Assembly (NCBI GenBank): GCA_002007465.1
Contig: LNAC01000351.1
Coordinates: 685,239-749,238, forward strand
Direction: 5' to 3'
DNA: 64,000 bases
From: Ailurus styani
Lineage: Eukaryota > Chordata > Mammalia > Carnivora > Ailuridae
Program-made: the position numbers and the translations under genes
In this document: in pieces, positions 36,558 through 47,544 of the stretch
Layout: each line of letters begins with the position of its first letter
Numbering within the stretch: the first letter of the stretch is position 1
Notes under the pieces: model-generated
The model's database searches: none
Told to the model about the DNA's origin: nothing
Seen by the model: only the letters and a program-made list of their open reading frames with translations

Positions 36558-36751
36558 TTTTTTTTTTGAAGATTTTATTTATTTATTTGACAGAGAGATA
36601 GCACAAGTAGGCAGAGTGGCAGGCAGAGGGAGAGGGAGAAGCAGGCTGTCCACTGAACAGGGAGCCCAACATGGGGCTCGATCCCAGGACCCTGGGATCA
36701 TGACCTGAGCCAAAGGCAGATGCTTAACTGACTGAGCCACCCAGGCACCAC
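36558..36751 (-). mobile_element. CAN-SINE, full length
   Basis: Poly-T, ATTTATTTATTTGACAGAG, CAAGTAGGCAGAGTGGCAG, CTCGATCCCAGGACC and the head TGACTGAGCCACCCAGGCACC. ACACAATTTC (about 36548) and GCACAATTTC (about 36756) form the target-site duplication. Confidence 0.95.
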
Positions 36752-36800
36752 AAAAGCACAATTTCAAAATATTAATTAATCTCAATTTTTGTTAGGAACA

Positions 36801-36838
36801 TTTTTTTTTAAAGAGAGAGAGAGCACAGGAGAGGGTTA

Positions 36839-36890
<52 letters not shown>

Positions 36891-36995
36891 CTTAAGTGCA
36901 GAGCCCAGTGTTGGGCTCAATCTCAAGACAGTGAGATCATGACCTGAGCTGAAATCAGGAGGTGGACATTTAACCAACTGAGCCACCTAGGCATT
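36801..36995 (-). mobile_element. CAN-SINE, older, with GA expansion
   Basis: Poly-T, an expanded (GA)n body, AGTGCAGAGCCCAGTGTTGG, CATGACCTGAGCTGAAATC and the head ACTGAGCCACCTAGGC. GGAACATT before and GCAACATT after are remnants of a target-site duplication. Confidence 0.9.
36843..36888. repeat. (GA)n microsatellite
   Basis: About 23 uninterrupted GA units inside the SINE at 36801. Confidence 0.97.
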
Positions 36996-37010
36996 GTGGG
37001 CAACATTCTT

Positions 37011-37108
37011 NNNNNNNNNNNNNNNNNNNNNNNNNNNNNNNNNNNNNNNNNNNNNNNNNNNNNNNNNNNNNNNNNNNNNNNNNNNNNNNNNNNNNNNNNN
37101 NNNNNNNN
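37011..37108. other. Assembly gap, 98 N
   Basis: All bases are N. The nine bases AACATTCTT occur both immediately before and immediately after the run, which suggests overlapping contig ends and a gap of uncertain real size. Confidence 0.98.
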
Positions 37109-37117
37109 AACATTCTT

Positions 37118-37884
37118 AATTACAGATGTAAACCTAATAGTTTTTGTTTAGTATCACCCATGCATATATTATTGGAAGAATACCTTATTCTGACAATTTT
37201 GTGTTGTTCAAAATTTTCCCTCTAACTTCTTAGCCATCACGAAATGTTGGCAGAGTAACAAGAGCACTGGGAGATGTGGTGAGCACCTAAGTTATGAAAG
37301 TTCAGAGCCTGCTTAGATTTATTATGTGGTTTTTAACTTTCAGGCACAGTATCTTCAAAACAGCAATGGATTCTGCAAAGTAATTCTATTCTGAGTGCTG
37401 TATATGAAGAACAAATAGACCTATTATTCTTAAAACACCTGTCTAAAAGATACCATTGCTAGAAACTAGAAAACAGAAGAAAGCTTTTCAGGTTTCTAAA
37501 CAAAAATAAATAGGAAGTGTTTCAGCAGGTCATATACTGGTGTGGTTTTATGATCATTCAACCTATCTACATCAAGTTTCAAGTGAATACAAGTGCAGGT
37601 ATTCAATTTGTACATTGCATATTTCCCACTCCTCATTAAGTTATATTTTGTTTTAATTTCAGGTACCATAATAATTCATTAATTTAAAATGATTTATTAA
37701 TTTGAAATATATTTTCAAGTGATGATTATATCATTAAAAACAATGTATGACACACTTCTACACTTCTGTTAATCAAAATGTTATGTGCACACCAATCAAT
37801 ATCATTTTTAAAAATCTCATCCTATTAGAAGGTTGTTTATTTAGAAAATACAGTAAAAATTGCATTGATTAAAATGGTAAAAAA
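37118..37884. other. Unannotated AT-rich DNA
   Basis: No gene or named repeat recognised. Confidence 0.5.
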
Positions 37885-38752
37885 GTATTTTAAAAATACT
37901 TTGACATCTGAGTAATATTCCATTATGTGTATATACTGCATCTTCTTTATCCATTTATTGGTCGATGGACACTTGGGCACTTTCCATAATTTGGCTATTA
38001 TCAATAATTCTGCTATAAACATTGCAGTACATGTATCCCATCAAATTAATACTTTTGTATTTTTAGGTAAATACCTAGTAGTGCAATTGCTGGATTACAG
38101 GATAGTTCTATTTTTAACTTTTTGAGGAGCCTCCATATTATGTAACAGGGTTACCCTTTCTCTACATCCTCTCCAACAACTGTTGTTTCCTGTGTTGTTA
38201 ATTTTAGTCATTCTGAAAGGTGTGAGGTGATCTCTCATTGTGGTCTTGATTTGTATTTCCCTGATGATGAGTGATGCGTCTGTTAGCCATCTGTATTTCT
38301 TCTCTGGAAAGATGTCTATTCATGTCTTCTGCCCATATTTAACTGGATTATTTGTTTTCAGAATATTACTCAGCCATAAAAAAGAACAAAATCTTGCCAT
38401 TTGCAATGATGTGAATGGAGCTAGAGACTATTATGCTAAGTGAAATAAGTCTGTCAGAGACAAAGACAAATACCACATGATCTCACTCCTATGTGGAATT
38501 TAAGGAACAAAATGAACAAAGGAGAAAAAAGAGAGACAGAGGCAAACCAAGAAGCCGACTTTTAACCATAGAGAACAAACTGTTGATTACCAGAAGGAAA
38601 GTAGGTGGAGGGATAGGTTAAACAAGTGATAGGGATTAAGGAGGGCACTTGTGATAAGCACTGGGTGCTGTTGTAAATGATGAATCACTAAGTTCTACCC
38701 CTGAAACTAATATTACACTGTATGTTAACTAACTGGAATTTAAATAAAAACT
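37885..38752 (+). mobile_element. 5'-inverted (twin-primed) carnivoran L1 insertion
   Basis: The left part (to about 38360) is reversed L1: GTAATATTCCATTATGTG, CTTTATCCATTTATTGG, GGTGTGAGGTGATCTCTCATTG. From about 38361 it switches to forward L1: TATTACTCAGCCATAAAAAAG, TTTGCAATGATGTGAATGG, CCACATGATCTCACTCC, ending ACTGTATGTTAACTAACTGG and TTTAAATAAAAACTTGG. TGGTAAAAA occurs at both outer edges. Too short and broken to be active. Confidence 0.85.
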
Positions 38753-39064
38753 TGGTAAAAATGCTGTAAAAACAATAATTTATGAATATAGGTATAAAAC
38801 ATCACATTTTGCAAATGCTTCTGTATAAACTCGCATATTTGCCTCTGAGAATAGTCCTGTCAGTTCATCCAGAGGTGTCACATTTTTATTGATAAAAAGG
38901 AAATCAAAGCAATGGAAACAATGGTAATGATAATATGTTGTGTATATGTAAAGAACTTTTATAAAAATTATCACATTTGATCATCCTATCTATATTGTGA
39001 GGCCGGCAGGGATTTTGATCTTCATTTTCATAGTAAGAAAACCAAAAGGGTGATGTTTAAGGAA
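38753..39064. other. Unannotated DNA
   Basis: No recognisable gene or repeat. Confidence 0.45.
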
Positions 39065-39470
39065 GCTTTGTACCATAGAGCTTTCTGTGATGTTGGAAAT
39101 GTCAATACTTGTGCAGCCCAATTCAGTAGCCACTAGACTCATATGGCTATTGAACACTTAAAATGTTTAATGTTACTGAGGAGTTAAATATTTAATTTAA
39201 TTTTTTAAAGATGTATTTATTTATTTGAGAGAAAGAGAGAGAGAACGGGGTGGGGGGGCTGGCGAGGAGAGAGAGTCTGAAGTGGACTCAGCGCTAAGTG
39301 ACACAGACTGACACAGGGCTTGATCTCACAACCCTAAGATCACGACCTGAGCCAAAACCAAAAGTTGGACTCTTTAACTCACTGTCCCACCCAGGTCACC
39401 CTAATTTAATTTTAATTTTAATTTTATTAGTCACATGTGGCAATTTGAATCACACAGGCTCACAATGTTG
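39065..39470. mobile_element. hAT-type non-autonomous DNA transposon, split by a SINE
   Basis: AGTAGCCACTAGACTCATATGG, GCTATTGAACACTTAAAATG, then after the SINE AATTTTATTAGTCACATGTGG. The CACATGTGGC and AGCCACTAG inverted arms with an AT-rich centre match a known mammalian hAT MITE type whose exact name I am unsure of. Confidence 0.55.
39199..39401 (-). mobile_element. CAN-SINE in the hAT element
   Basis: TTTTTTAAAGATGTATTTATTTA, GA-rich zone, CAGGGCTTGATCTCACAACC, AGATCACGACCTGAGCC and a worn head CTGTCCCACCCAGGTCACC. TAATTTAATTTT lies on both sides. Confidence 0.9.
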
Positions 39471-40465
39471 TCCATTTATATAGTGTTTTATTTATTTACC
39501 TTTGTGGTATGTGTATGTGTGAGAAATGGAACTAGATTTGACTTGTACTTTCTGAGTCCTTCTGTGATGCCGACCATATTGTGGAGCTAGTGAACTACCT
39601 TGCCTAATTCCCAATTTATGAGGAAGCAGAGATTAGAAAGCACATTTAGATGGACATGTCTTCTAATTGCTAAGCAATTCAATTGTAGAAGAACATAAAC
39701 TGTTGGTTAGCCACTGAATCTAATGAAATAATTTATTTTGTCACTTGAAAATGTTTATGTCTAAAATCACACACATTCAAACTGAAGGAAGCTTTGCCTA
39801 CTCATCACTAAAGTTGGCCAGTCAAACCAGGCATTGGCAAAACCCAAAGAAGATAAATAATTCAGCTAAGGATTTACAGAGAATTTAGTGGCATTTAAGA
39901 TTAATGGAAGTGGCTGATCATGTTTTGTGGTTGACCAATGTAGATTTTTGGGAATTAGTAAGGACTGGATTTTCTCATGAGATTGCTGGGAGAGTATTCA
40001 TGCAGTCCAAATGTTGCTTCACAGCCCCAGAGTTCATTCAGAAACTAGAAACAGATATCCCTACTAATGATTGAGAAAGCTGCTTTGATTCTTTGCATTC
40101 CTTATTCCACAGCTTCAAAACCCCAAATACACATATCCATATCATATGTAGATTTAAAAATAATCTCATCAGCTAAATTGAGAGCTAGTTTGCTCTGAGG
40201 AGGAAATAGTGTTGACTGGTCCATGGTGATGCTGGAAGCTGTAACAAAAATGTGTTTAAAATAAATATAGTTGGTTTTTATTTTCTTCCCCCAAATATTA
40301 TTCTGAACATCAGTAATTTCTAACATTAGGATTATGCTGAGTTCTACCTTTTAGGGATTATTTCTGCCTGCCTCCTTACCCTTGGAGATTGTTGCTTTCT
40401 TTGAAATATCTCATAATCCCTTAGCACCCCACTCCTTTTTTTGTCTCACTCAATGGCATTTGCCA
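39471..40465. other. Unannotated DNA
   Basis: No gene recognised; one 74-codon minus frame at 40102-40326 has no family signature. Confidence 0.45.
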
Positions 40466-40469
40466 TATT

Positions 40470-41005
40470 ATAATTTCCTATTTTGATGTAGCAAAACATC
40501 CCCAAATTTAATGGCTTAAAAAAATTGTAATTTTGCAGTTTAGGTGGGTCAGGAATCTGGACTTGGCTTGGCTGGGTCCTCTGGGTCTTGGGGCCTCTCA
40601 AGAGTTCAGTCAAGGTAGGAGTCATTTCAAAACTTTCCTGAGAAAAGGATTCATCTCCAAAGGTATCATGTAGATGTTGACAGGATTTACTTCTTTTTGG
40701 ATTTCAGGCTGAGAATTTGAATTTTTTGCTCATTGCTGGTCTACAGTTCTTTGCCTGTGGGCCTCTTCATAAAGCACTGCAAATTGCTTCATGAGAGTGA
40801 GCAAGTGAGAGGAGGCAGAGAGAGAGTTTGTGAGAGAGAGAGAGAATGTCTGTGAGAGTTACAGTGTTTTGTGACCTAGTCTTACAAATGCCATCCTATC
40901 ACTTGCTTCATATGCTGTTATGAGGCTCTGGGTCCAGCCCACACTCAAGGAGAGGGGATGACTGCAGTCATTTCAGAAAGTGCCTGCCATAGTCTCTATT
41001 TTTAG
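40470..41005 (-). repeat. Ancient LTR-like interspersed repeat
   Basis: AAAACATCCCCAAATTTAATGG, TTTAGGTGGGTCAGGAATCTGG, GGCTTGGCTGGGTCCTCTGG, and near the right end GAGGCTCTGGGTCCAGCCC. This matches a widespread mammalian repeat type in texture and order. Class uncertain. Confidence 0.45.
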
Positions 41006-41179
41006 GTATCTAACAATCTCCTCATATATTTGTTCCCATTTTGGTCCTGCAAATTTCTTTTAAAACATAGAACTGTCTATTATTGGTGATAACATTAAAG
41101 TACAATTAAAACTAAAAAGAGTTGTAAGTATTTTATTTCAAATGATATGATAAAAATTGGCACTTTTTTAAGTAGGATT

Positions 41180-42365
41180 CTAATTTTAGTAAAATATACA
41201 TAAAAAGTTCTATTTAACTAATTTCAAGCCTATATGTCAGTAGGGTTAAGTACATTCATGTTGTTGCACAACCAATCTCTAGAACACTTTTCATCGTACA
41301 GAACTGTAACTCCTATTTCCCCCTCCCCAATAGAGTGTAGCAACCACAGTTCTATTTTCTGTTTTATGAATAGAATAGAACTTTTGGTTATTGTGAATAA
41401 TGCTGCTATAAAAATGGGTGTGCAACTACATTTTTAAGATCTTGCTTTCAAATATTTAGGGTGTATACCCAGAAGTGGGTCTTGTTAGATCATATGATAA
41501 TTCAATTTTTAATTTTTTAAGGAACCATTATATTGTTTTCCACAGTAGCTGAATCATTTTATATTCCCATAAACAGTGCACAAGAGTTCCAATTTGTCCA
41601 TATCCTCAACAACACTTCTATTTTCTCTTTTTGCTTTTGTTTTTGCTTTTGTTTTAGGTAGTAGCCGTCCTAATGGGTATGAGATAGTATCTCATTGTGG
41701 TTTTGATTTGTGTTTTCCCAATGGTTAGGGATGCTGAGCATCTTTTCATGTGCTTATTGGCCATTTTTATATCTTCTTCAGAAAAATATCTATTCAAGTC
41801 CTTTGCCTATTTTTAATCAGATTTTTTTGTCCTTGAGTTGTAACTCTTTGTATATTCTGGATATGAATCTCTTATCAGATAGGTGATTTGCAGTATGTTC
41901 TCTTACTCCCTAGATGGCCTTTTCACTTTGCTGATTGTCTCCTTTGATGTACCAGTATTTGATTTTCATGTAGCCCAAATTATTTAAATTTGCTTTAATT
42001 GCCTGCATTTCTGGTGTCATATCCAAAAGCTCATTGTCACTTAATATTATTGATGTCAATACTATCCAAAGCAATTTGCAGTTTCAATGCAATCTCCATT
42101 GAAATCCCAATGAGTTTTTTCACAGAAATAGGATAATCCTTCTTAAAATTCATATGGAATTTCAAGAGACCGTGAATAGCCAAAACAGTCTTGAAAAAGA
42201 ATAGATTTGGAGGTGACATGCTTCCAGATTTCCAAACTTATTATAAAGCTACAGTGATCAAAACAGCATGGTAGTGGTACAAAAAAAGACATATTATAGA
42301 CCAATGACTAGGATAGAGAGCCCCAAAATAAACTTCTGCATATGTGGTAAATTGGGGGCCAATGG
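41180..42365 (-). mobile_element. L1 with a 5' inversion
   Basis: The part to about 42040 is reversed L1 (TTGTGAATAATGCTGCTATAA, GTGTATACCCAGAAGTGG, GGTATGAGATAGTATCTC, TTCTGGTGTCATATCCA). From about 42050 the strand flips to forward ORF2 text (TTTCAATGCAATCTCC, GTGAATAGCCAAAACAG, AAAACAGCATGGTAGTGGTAC, GATAGAGAGCCCC). One insertion by twin priming explains both, though two separate insertions are possible. Confidence 0.8.
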
Positions 42366-42477
42366 TGTAAGTCCTTGTCTGAATATGAAATCCTATGAAC
42401 CAGGAGTGCTTATGTCCAAGGGCAAAAGAAGATAAATGTCTCAGCTCAAGCAGAGAGAGCAATTCACCCTTCTTTTG

Positions 42478-42513
<36 letters not shown>

Positions 42514-42700
42514 GCCTTTAACTGATTGGATGCTGCCCACCCATATTAGTGAGGACAAACTACTTAGTCTACTGATTCAAATACTAATCTTTTCAGGACA
42601 CATGCTCACAGAAACACCCAGAAATAAGAAAAATTTTACCAGATATCTGGACATCCCTTAGCCCAGTCAAGCTGACACACAAAAATAACTATCACATAGA
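42345..42700 (-). repeat. Ancient LTR-like repeat, minus, with a poly-T tract
   Basis: GGGGGCCAATGGTGTAAGTCC, GAACCAGGAGTGCTTATGTCC, GCTCAAGCAGAGAGAGC, GATTGGATGCTGCCCACCC, AGAAACACCCAGAAATAAG and GTCAAGCTGACACAC: the reverse of the mammalian repeat that begins with GGTTAATTTTATGTGTCAAC. Class name uncertain. A run of about 32 T at 42480-42511 lies inside. Confidence 0.6.
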
Positions 42701-43020
42701 TAAAACTATATATATATATATAATTATTTGTATTTATATATAACAGAAGAATTGAAGTCTCCAGCCAGCAAAACCAGTGGATTATTTTTATCTGATTTCA
42801 GTTTTATTAGTTTTTGCTCTATAAATTCTGAAGTCCTGTTAGTAGGTGCAAAAATGTTGAAGATTATTATATCTTCTGGATAGATTGGCCTTTTTATCAT
42901 TCTGGAATAATCTTTATTATCTCTGATGATATGCCTATATTGTTAATATAGGTACTCACGCTTTCATTTAGATTAGTATTTGTGAAGTATACTCCTTTTT
43001 TTGCTTTTGATATTCAATCT
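42701..43020 (-). mobile_element. L1 ORF2 relic
   Basis: GAAGTCTCCAGCCAGCAAA, TTATATCTTCTGGATAGATTGG and TGGCCTTTTTATCATTCTGG are reversed L1 text. A short TATATATA tract lies at about 42707-42724. Confidence 0.65.
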
Positions 43021-43135
43021 TATTTTAAGATTTTATTTATTTATTCATGAGAGACAAAGAGAGAGGCAGAGGAAGAAGCAGGCTCCCCACTGAGCAGGGA
43101 GCCCAACACAGCACTCGATTCCAGGACCCCGGGAC
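43021..43135 (-). mobile_element. CAN-SINE, head missing
   Basis: TTTTAAGATTTTATTTATTTA, GAGAGGCAGAGGAAGAAGC, CCCCACTGAGCAGGGAGCCC, CTCGATTCCAGGACCC, then it stops before the head and joins L1 3' sequence. Confidence 0.9.
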
Positions 43136-43395
43136 TGCAACATCCCATTAGTTTCAAGTGTATATTGTAGTGATATGACATATTCATACAGTCTGAAATG
43201 ATCTCCACAATAATCTAGTTACTATCTGTCATCATACAAAATTAGTACAATATTATTGACTATATTTCCTATGTCATACATTATATATCATGACTTATTT
43301 ATTTTAATAACTAAAAATTTTACTTCCTAATGCCCTTCACTTTTTTCCCATTCTTTTTTTCTTTTGTTTTCTTTTCCCATTCTTTTACCTCTAAT
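43136..43395 (-). mobile_element. L1 3' untranslated fragment
   Basis: GAAATGATCTCCACAATAATC, ATCTGTCATCATACAAAATTAG, ATATTATTGACTATATTTCC and TGACTTATTTATTTTAATAAC are the reverse of an L1 3' region. Confidence 0.65.
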
Positions 43396-45350
43396 CTATC
43401 TATAATTTTATATTTAAAGTGACTTTTCTGTGGATAGGGTATAGTTGGGTCCTGCTTTTTTTATCTAATCTGATAATCTCTTTCTTAATTATGTGTTTAG
43501 ACCATTTGAATTTGAAACTATTGATATGGTTGGTTTAAAATCCAACAGATCGTTAATAGTTTTATTTGTTCTATATATTCTCTGTTCTAATTTCTTCCTT
43601 TTACTGCCTGCTTTTAGAATTATTGGGTATATTTTTTATTCTCCCATTTTAACTACAATATTGGCTTCTTATTTATTTTTTATCACAATCTAAATTCAAG
43701 TAATATTATACAACTTCATACAGTATACACAAGTATACACTGCGGTATATTTACATTTCCTCCCTCTTCTCTTTAGTATTATTGTTGTCATGTGTTTTAT
43801 CTTTACATATGCAATAACTCTGCAATGCATTGCTATTAATTTTGCTTGGATATGTAAGTGATGAATCACTACATTCTACTCCTGAAACCAATATTACACT
43901 ATATGTGAACTAGCTAGAATTTAGATAAAAACTTAAAAAAAATTTTGCTTGGACAATTATATTTAGAGTGATTCAAAATAAGAATAAAAATATCTTCTTT
44001 ATTGAGACCATTTCTGGAGCTCTTTATTTCAGATTTCTCTCTGATATATATTCCTTCTGTCTGAAAAATTTCTTTAATATTTTTTATAGTACAGATATGC
44101 TGGTAATTAATTTTCTTAGCACTTATTTGTCTATAAAAGATTTAATTTAAAAATTTATTATTTCTGGATGAAATATCCTGGTTTGGCTTTTTGTTTGAGT
44201 CATTACATTAACGATGTCAGTTTTTACCTCCTTGTTTGCATAGTCTCTGATCAGAAGTCTGCTCTAATTCTTGCTGTTGATTTTCAATCAGTATATGATA
44301 TTTCTTTTTAATGACTGCCTATAAGATTAATTCTTTTCCTTTGGTTTTAAGCAGTTTGGATATAAGGTCTAGCAGTGTCTTATTTTGTTTTTGATAATCA
44401 TTCTGCTTAGATCTGTCTGCATACTTTTTACCCTCTTTCAGCAGTAGATTGCTATTGCTTGTTACTTGGTAATTACTAGCATGGTTTTGTGTGGAGACAC
44501 AGGGGAACAGGAGCAGATCCGTTTTCACGATCCAGGTTCAGTGTTAGGCAGGTACTCCCTGCCTTTATCTTTGAACTGGTGCTTTCCTTTGCCATGTTCC
44601 CTCCACGCAGGACAAACTCTGTCTTATTTCTTTGGTTCTTTTGAAGGAGACTATCCTGCTTTCCTCCAAAGTTAGGAGACTGCCTGTGGTATTGGTGTGA
44701 TTTCTGGACCCAAATTGCCCCACCTGCAGTGATAGGGTTATTTTTTCTTTTTCTTTTTACTAGGTCACAATGGTACATACCTGTGGCCTGGGGAAGTAGG
44801 GTTTTCTGCCCCTACGCAGGCAGCCTAGAACTTTTGTGCAGTAGAAGAGAAGGGTCTTGGAACTCTGTACCCTTCCTGTCATAATGGTGGTCTCCTCCTC
44901 CAGGTTTAGCACCAAATGAGGCTCTCTCCAGTTTCCCATTCTGTTCCCAATCTTATCCGTGAGAACTGAGTAGAGGTTCATGGAGAAGACCCCCAGAGCA
45001 GCTGTGAACTCCCCTGTGTCTACTGCTCCCAGTGATTCTATTCTCTCCTTGTGACTCACAGGCAACCTTCAGAAGTTCACTAAAATTGGGAGGTCAGTTC
45101 TTCTTACTCAGAGAGCATTCTGTTTTTTTTTTCCTCTGCAGTAAGTTAGCCAGTGTTTGCAAACCATTTCCACTGGATCATGGTACAGAGGTTCTTGGGT
45201 TTCCATCTGTGTTGTGGCCTTGTGACCTCAGTAATCTGGGTTCCAGAAAGTTTTATGTTTTGTGGTCAATTTGTTTTTTCTTGTTGTTATATTGGGAGCT
45301 AGGTTTTTAACAAATTTATGTATCTTTGGTGGAAACAGAACTCCTGCATT
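43396..45350 (-). mobile_element. L1-derived region, possible 5' part
   Basis: Text at 43400-44460 (CTTTTAGAATTATTGGG, AATCTCTTTCTTAATTATG, TTGTTTGAGTCATTACATTAACG) has the pattern of reversed L1 upstream coding sequence. From 44470 to 45320 the base composition becomes more balanced, as in an L1 5' region, but I cannot match it by memory. A 101-codon minus frame at 44760-45065 has no known family signature. Confidence 0.4.
43851..43940 (+). mobile_element. 90-bp L1 3' end insertion
   Basis: GTGATGAATCACTACATTC, CCTGAAACCAATATTACACT, TAGCTAGAATTTAGATAAAAAC and an A-tail. It is the same L1 terminus as at 38690-38750. The perfect 13-base duplication AATTTTGCTTGGA at 43838 and 43941 marks the insertion. 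Confidence 0.92.
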
Positions 45351-45732
45351 AGTACTAAATAGCAAGAATGACAAAAGCTTCCTAGGTCTCTCTAATGTAC
45401 AGCTACAGTTGAGAACCCCAGAAACTTGAGCATCATGCATGGCCTCTAATATTGTGGTTTTGATCCTGGGTACTGATGAGAAGCACTAGAGGATGTTTTT
45501 TAAGAATATTGATGCCCAAGTCTTAGCCTCCAGAGATTCTGGATGAACTGTTCTTAGCAGAGCTTCAGCCATGGGTATTTATTAAAATCTACCTTATAGA
45601 TTCTAATTTATATCTAAGGTTAAGATCACTGTTCTCATCAGTCTAATTGGTGCTGTAAGTGTGTGAAGTAACAAATTTCAGCATATGAACCATGATATTC
45701 TTAAATCTATTATAATCACAAATTCCTTTGAA
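45351..45732. other. Unannotated DNA
   Basis: No gene or named repeat recognised. Confidence 0.45.
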
Positions 45733-45746
45733 GATACATACTTTTT

Positions 45747-45890
45747 TTTTTAATTTTATTTTTTTTCTTTGCCCAAGGGGTACAGGTCTGTGAATCATCA
45801 GGCTTACATCTTTCACAGCACTCACCAAAGCACAAACCCTCCCCAATGTCCATAACCCATCCACCCTATCCCTACCCTCCCACCCCCCAG
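45747..45890 (-). mobile_element. 144-bp carnivoran L1 3' end insertion
   Basis: T-rich start, GCCCAAGGGGTACAGGTCTG, TGAATCATCAGGCTTACATC, CACAGCACTCACCAAAGCAC, CCCTCCCCAATGTCCATAACC. Perfect duplication GATACATACTTTT at 45733 and 45891. Same L1 end as the insert at 13188. Confidence 0.93.
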
Positions 45891-45904
45891 GATACATACT
45901 TTTT

Positions 45905-46994
45905 AATCCTACTTCCTACAGGCAACATTATTCTACCTTAGGCCATATCTGAACCACAGTTACAGATCATGTGAGGTCATTACAGTGATTTGGTTTTGAG
46001 TTAAGGAGAGACGTGTCTTTTCCAAGGAGTAAAATTAGCCCCTTTAAGGTATTCTAGTATCATGGTTGGATAGGCCATCAGCTGAGGTTCCTCTGAAGAG
46101 TCTGCACAGACTGTTAGAAATAGGGAAGTCACAAGGACATATATGTTCATTATATGATCTGGTTTTTCATGACCCAGTTCAATAGATGAGGCTATTATGC
46201 TATGAGATATATCATGTACTTTATATTTGACACCTACTTCCTACTCAGAAGATAATTAAATAAGTTCAGTAGTTTCCAGGAAACTTTTAGGAGCTCTTCT
46301 CTAAGGTTTTGATTGATAAAAGAACACTATTAATAAAATATTCTTAATTATTAAGCAATCAAATGTATTAATGAGCAAAAACATTGAAATTTTGCAAAAT
46401 ATAGAGAATTTAAGATAAAGAAAGCTTGAAAATATAGAATTTGTAATATATAAGATTAAAGGACCCAAATATTACCGTTAAAAATATATAGAGACATCAA
46501 AATAATAAGTAAGCATTAGGTTTTAAGTGAGATTCCAGGTTACTGGAGGATTTATACTGTTAAAGAAAGAAATTTAAAAATGTCAACTCTGAATTTGATA
46601 GAGTTAAGTATTTCAACTTTTCTGTCAGAATCCAGCTGGGGGTGAGGAGGCCCCCTGGAGCCCAGTTATGGGTTGTTTCAAAAAGCAGCTGTACAACTCG
46701 TCTGCCAATTAGAACTATGCTAAGGAAGATTACAGACTGAGCAGAAAGGAGAAAAAATTGTTAGGTTTTAACTTTTTAAAACATTTTTAGCAAGGCCCAA
46801 GCTCCCAAATACCTCCTAAACACTATTTTATTTCTATCAGAGGAGTAAGTTTAAGATACTAATTTGTTATAAGATTTGTGACCCCCAAAAGGTAAACTTC
46901 CTACCCATGATTCACCCTAGGAAACTCAACATTCTCAAACAATACAATTTCTCTATCTATCTATCTATCTGTCTTGCACATATTTAATTTTTTA
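45905..46994. other. Unannotated DNA
   Basis: No gene recognised. A short (CTAT)n tract of about five units lies near 46953-46974. Confidence 0.45.
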
Positions 46995-47005
46995 AGTATT
47001 TTTTG

Positions 47006-47195
47006 GGGGAGGCACCTGGGTGGTATAGTCAGTTAAGTATCTGCCTTTGCTCAGTTCATGATCCCAGAGTCCCGGACTGAGCCCCACATTGGACTCCCTG
47101 CTCAGTAGGGAATCTACTTCTCCCTCTGCCCCTCACCCTTCCCTTGTGTGCTCTCTTTCTCTTTCAAATAAATAAATAAAATTTTCCAAAAAAAG
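47006..47195 (+). mobile_element. CAN-SINE, full length
   Basis: GGAGGCACCTGGGTGGTATAG, GTTAAGTATCTGCC, GAGCCCCACATTGGACTCC, CT-rich body, CAAATAAATAAATAAAA. AGTATTTT at 46995 and 47196 is the target-site duplication. Confidence 0.93.
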
Positions 47196-47328
47196 AGTAT
47201 TTTCTTGTTATAGTTTTACCACACTTTCGAAAGTCAAATAATTGAGTTCATCATGTTCATTTGACAATGACCTCACGACTTAAAAAAATTTTCATTCAAC
47301 TGCAAACATGAGAAATAATATGATTTTT

Positions 47329-47528
47329 TAAGATAGATTGTATTTATTTATTTGACAGAGGGATAGAGATCCCAAGTAGGCAGAGAGGCAGGCAGAGAGA
47401 GAGGAGAGAGGAAGAAGCAGGCTCCCTGCTGAGCAGAGAGCCCGATGCAGGTCTCGATCCAAGGACCCTGAGATCATGACCTGAGCCGAAGGCAGAGGCT
47501 TTAACCCACTGAGCCATCCAGGTGACCC
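47329..47528 (-). mobile_element. Young CAN-SINE
   Basis: AAGATAGATTGTATTTATTTA, CAAGTAGGCAGAGAGGCAGG, GCAGGTCTCGATCCAAGGACC and the head AACCCACTGAGCCATCCAG. The perfect 16-base duplication AAATAATATGATTTTT at 47313 and 47529 supports a recent insertion. Confidence 0.97.
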
Positions 47529-47544
47529 AAATAATATGATTTTT

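Noticed and set aside
42241..42661. Overlapping frames of 105 and 88 codons on opposite strands
   Set aside because: Both cross a 32-base T run and L1/LTR-like relics.
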